This document shows positions 4,588 to 6,158 of a stretch of DNA of 6,158 bases, piece by piece. Source of the stretch: JADLCX01 sp038251595 (GTDB taxonomy: Bacteria > Planctomycetota > Phycisphaerae > Phycisphaerales > UBA1924). A model generated the notes under the pieces. That model was given only the letters and a program-made list of their open reading frames with translations, did not search any database and was not told the origin of the DNA. The translations under genes were made by a program, and so were the position numbers. Where the stretch lies: NCBI GenBank assembly GCA_038251595.1, contig JBBSBC010000213.1, positions 1 to 6,158 of the forward strand, given 5' to 3'. Numbering within the stretch: position 1 is the first letter of the stretch; every line of letters begins with the position of its first letter.

Positions 4588-5733
4588 ATGGGTGTCCCGA
4601 TCAGCCAAATGTGGACCGTTGCCAGTTACGTGGTCACCCAGAAGCTCAAGCGCAACAAAAAGTACCCGCTCGTCCTCATGCTCGAGCCGCTCTTCCGCTG
4701 CAACCTCGCCTGCGCAGGTTGCGGCAAGATCCAGTACCCCGCGCACATCCTCAAGCGTCAGCTCACGCCCGAGCAGTGCTTTCAAGCAACCGAAGAGTGC
4801 GGCGCGCCGATGGTCAGCATCCCCGGCGGCGAGCCACTCCTTCACCCGCAGATCGTCGAAATCGTCAACGGGCTCATCGCCCGTAAAAAGTACATCTACC
4901 TTTGCACCAACGCCCTCCTGCTCAAAGAAAAGCTCGAAGCCGGCTGGTTCAAGCCCAGCAAATACCTCACCTTCAGCGTCCATATGGATGGCCAGGAAGA
5001 GCACCACGACTTCGCCGTCTGCCGCGAAGGCACGTTCACAACCGCCGTCGAGGGCATCCGCCTTGCCGTGAAGATGGGCTTTCGCGTCACCACCAACACA
5101 ACGCTCTTCGATGGTGCCGACCCCAACTCCGTCCGCAAGTTCTTCGATGAAATGATGGCCCTCGGTGTTGAAGGCATGATGGTCAGTCCCGGCTACGCCT
5201 ACCCCAAGGCTCCCGATCAGAAGACCTTCATGCGCGAGCGTGAAAAGACCACCAACTTCTTCCGAATGTTGCTCTCAAACCGCGAATCCACGTGGAAGTT
5301 CAACCAGGGCCCGATGTTCCTTGAGTTCCTCATGGGCAAGCGCGATTTCGAGTGTACCCCCTGGGGCATGCCCACCTTCAACATCTTCGGTTGGCAGAAG
5401 CCCTGCTACCTCCTGCAGGATGGCTACACCGACTCATACCGTGAGCTGATCGAAACCACCGAGTGGGAGCGCTACGGACGCGCCAGCGGAAACAAAGCCT
5501 GCCAGCAGTGCATGGTCCACTGCGGCTACGAAACCTCCGCCAACGACTTCACCTTCAGCTCCTTCCGCGGCCTCTTCGGCACCATCAAGGCCATGCTCTC
5601 CTCCAGCTACGTCGATCCCGATGCCGCGGCCAAGCTCACCGAAGAATCCAAGCGACCCCACGGCCCACTCGTGCAACTCGGCATCAGCATCAAGCCACGA
5701 GTCACCGAAAAAGTCCCCGCAGGCACCCTCTAA
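4588..5733 (+). CDS. hpnH: Adenosyl-hopene transferase HpnH (radical SAM)
   Basis: This 381-residue protein closely resembles HpnH along its length. It joins the 5'-deoxyadenosyl group from S-adenosylmethionine to diploptene, giving adenosylhopane, the first step in making C35 extended hopanoids at the membrane. The radical SAM cluster motif is C38-N-L-A-C42-A-G-C45, followed by the SAM-binding G-G-E-P at 80-83. The conserved L-C-T-N-A-L-L-L (105-112), S-V-H-M-D-G (130-135) and V-S-P-G-Y (199-203) segments are present. The C-terminal cysteine set, C305-x2-C308-x3-C312-G-Y-E, is conserved in the family. The start is fixed by the family N-terminus M-G-V-P-x-S-Q-M-W-T-V-A-S-Y-V; the ribosome site is weak. 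No other hopanoid gene (shc, hpnG and so on) is in the window, so it stands apart from the usual cluster. Confidence 0.95.
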   Translation: MGVPISQMWTVASYVVTQKLKRNKKYPLVLMLEPLFRCNLACAGCGKIQYPAHILKRQLTPEQCFQATEECGAPMVSIPGGEPLLHPQIVEIVNGLIARKKYIYLCTNALLLKEKLEAGWFKPSKYLTFSVHMDGQEEHHDFAVCREGTFTTAVEGIRLAVKMGFRVTTNTTLFDGADPNSVRKFFDEMMALGVEGMMVSPGYAYPKAPDQKTFMREREKTTNFFRMLLSNRESTWKFNQGPMFLEFLMGKRDFECTPWGMPTFNIFGWQKPCYLLQDGYTDSYRELIETTEWERYGRASGNKACQQCMVHCGYETSANDFTFSSFRGLFGTIKAMLSSSYVDPDAAAKLTEESKRPHGPLVQLGISIKPRVTEKVPAGTL

Positions 5734-5735
5734 CT

Positions 5736-5807
5736 CTCCCTCCCAGAGAGAGCGGGCAGGGGGGAGGGTTCATGTATGCAAGAGCACACAACTCAGCAGC
5801 ACCCGCT
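5736..5807. repeat. Hairpin-bearing repeat, copy 1, downstream of hpnH
   Basis: This is the first of two copies spaced exactly 83 bases apart; 61 of 72 positions match copy 2. The core is a stem of CCCTCCC (5738-5744) with GGGAGGG (5762-5768), followed by the shared sequence TTCATGTA. The copy ends in CAGCACCCGCT, which is identical in both. Similar CCCTCCC...GGGAGGG units are common dispersed intergenic repeats in many GC-rich genomes. It begins three bases after the hpnH stop and could stop or protect its transcript, although no T run follows the stem. Confidence 0.8.
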
Positions 5808-5818
5808 GCATCCAACTT

Positions 5819-5890
5819 CCCCCTCCCAGAGGGAGCGGACAGGGGGGAGGGTTCATGTACGCCCGAGCAGGCAAGTAAACAGCACCCGCT
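5819..5890. repeat. Hairpin-bearing repeat, copy 2
   Basis: This is the second copy, with the CCCTCCC (5821-5827) and GGGAGGG (5845-5851) arms conserved. It also contains a self-complementary CTCCC-AGA-GGGAG (5823-5835) that copy 1 has lost through one change, so it can fold in two ways. Differences from copy 1 are mostly substitutions, with the spacing kept, which suggests an old tandem duplication or two insertions of the same element. It ends 83 bases before the lipoprotein start. Confidence 0.8.
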
Positions 5891-5973
5891 CCGCAGTTAA
5901 CCGTGCTAGCCTCATCCGAGTTCGCACGTACCCGCTCCACCACCTCACGTTCATTTTCAACGCCGGAGTCCGC

Positions 5974-6158
5974 ATGATCCGCCCCGCTTCACCCCGCTTG
6001 TTCCTCACCCTCGCCCTGGTCTCGGTCGGCACGCTCACGCTTGCTGGCTGCTACAAAACTGAATACGAAACCGAGAAGACCCGCGCCGATGGACTTGAGA
6101 AAAAGTCCACCGAAGCGCAGTCTTCACTCGACAAGACCAGGACCGACTTGCAGGCCGC
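5974..6158 (+). CDS. Putative lipoprotein, 5' part only
   Basis: The first 61 codons are present and the frame runs off the right edge. The N-terminus is a lipoprotein signal peptide: a basic start (R3, R8), a hydrophobic core (about 9-22) and a lipobox L23-A24-G25-C26, so Cys26 would be acylated after signal peptidase II cleavage. The following residues (27-61) are rich in Lys, Glu, Asp, Thr and Ser and could form a coiled coil. Residue +2 after the cysteine is Tyr/Lys rather than Asp, so no inner-membrane retention signal is evident. GGAG (5965-5968) five bases before the ATG supports the start. The function is unknown. Confidence 0.8.
   Translation, partial: MIRPASPRLFLTLALVSVGTLTLAGCYKTEYETEKTRADGLEKKSTEAQSSLDKTRTDLQA

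Noticed and set aside
5736..5890. Possible intrinsic terminators of hpnH
   Set aside because: The stems are strong but followed by GTTCATGTA rather than a T run, so I annotated them as repeats only.
5771..5899. A short frame beginning at the ATG after GGGAGGG in repeat copy 1
   Set aside because: The apparent ribosome site is one arm of the repeat hairpin, and the frame runs through the second repeat copy with no protein-like features.

Overview
The window looks like chromosomal DNA from a GC-rich planctomycete, most likely of the class Phycisphaerae. That assignment is an inference from three things: an ECF sigma factor paired with a protein carrying a planctomycete-style pseudopilin-like domain, an HpnH-type hopanoid enzyme, and strongly C/G-ending codons. 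No rRNA, tRNA, CRISPR array or insertion sequence was seen. The window cuts a gene at each end.

The left two thirds (1-3788) is read on the minus strand. In transcription order it holds an ECF-type sigma factor (3788-3042) and, 15 bases later, a 434-residue single-pass membrane protein that I interpret as its partner or anti-sigma regulator (3026-1722). Next come ribosomal proteins L35 (rpmI, 1532-1107) and L20 (rplT, 876-490), and then the first 135 residues of an M50 site-2-type membrane metalloprotease (406 to the window edge). infC, the usual neighbour of rpmI-rplT, is not next to them. The rpmI-rplT spacer is long (230 bases) and holds a 14-base tandem repeat in which each unit can fold into a small hairpin.

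The right third is read on the plus strand. It starts with a promoter-like pair of boxes and a small unrecognised protein with a proline-rich tail (4031-4492). Next is hpnH (4588-5733), the radical SAM enzyme that joins adenosine to diploptene to start the extended hopanoid side chain. It is followed by a diverged 83-base-period tandem repeat with a hairpin core, and by the start of a lipoprotein (5974 to the edge). The region between the two divergent halves (3789-4030) holds several dyad symmetries close to the sigma gene and is the likely regulatory hub.

The most interesting unit is the sigma factor and membrane protein pair. The second protein has two copies of a roughly 36-residue module on its cytoplasmic side, then a membrane helix and outer domain that resemble a type II pseudopilin without the prepilin cleavage motif. 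I read this as a possible pilin-derived sensor controlling a sigma factor. An M50 protease gene lies about 1.3 kb downstream on the same strand, but its involvement is speculative.
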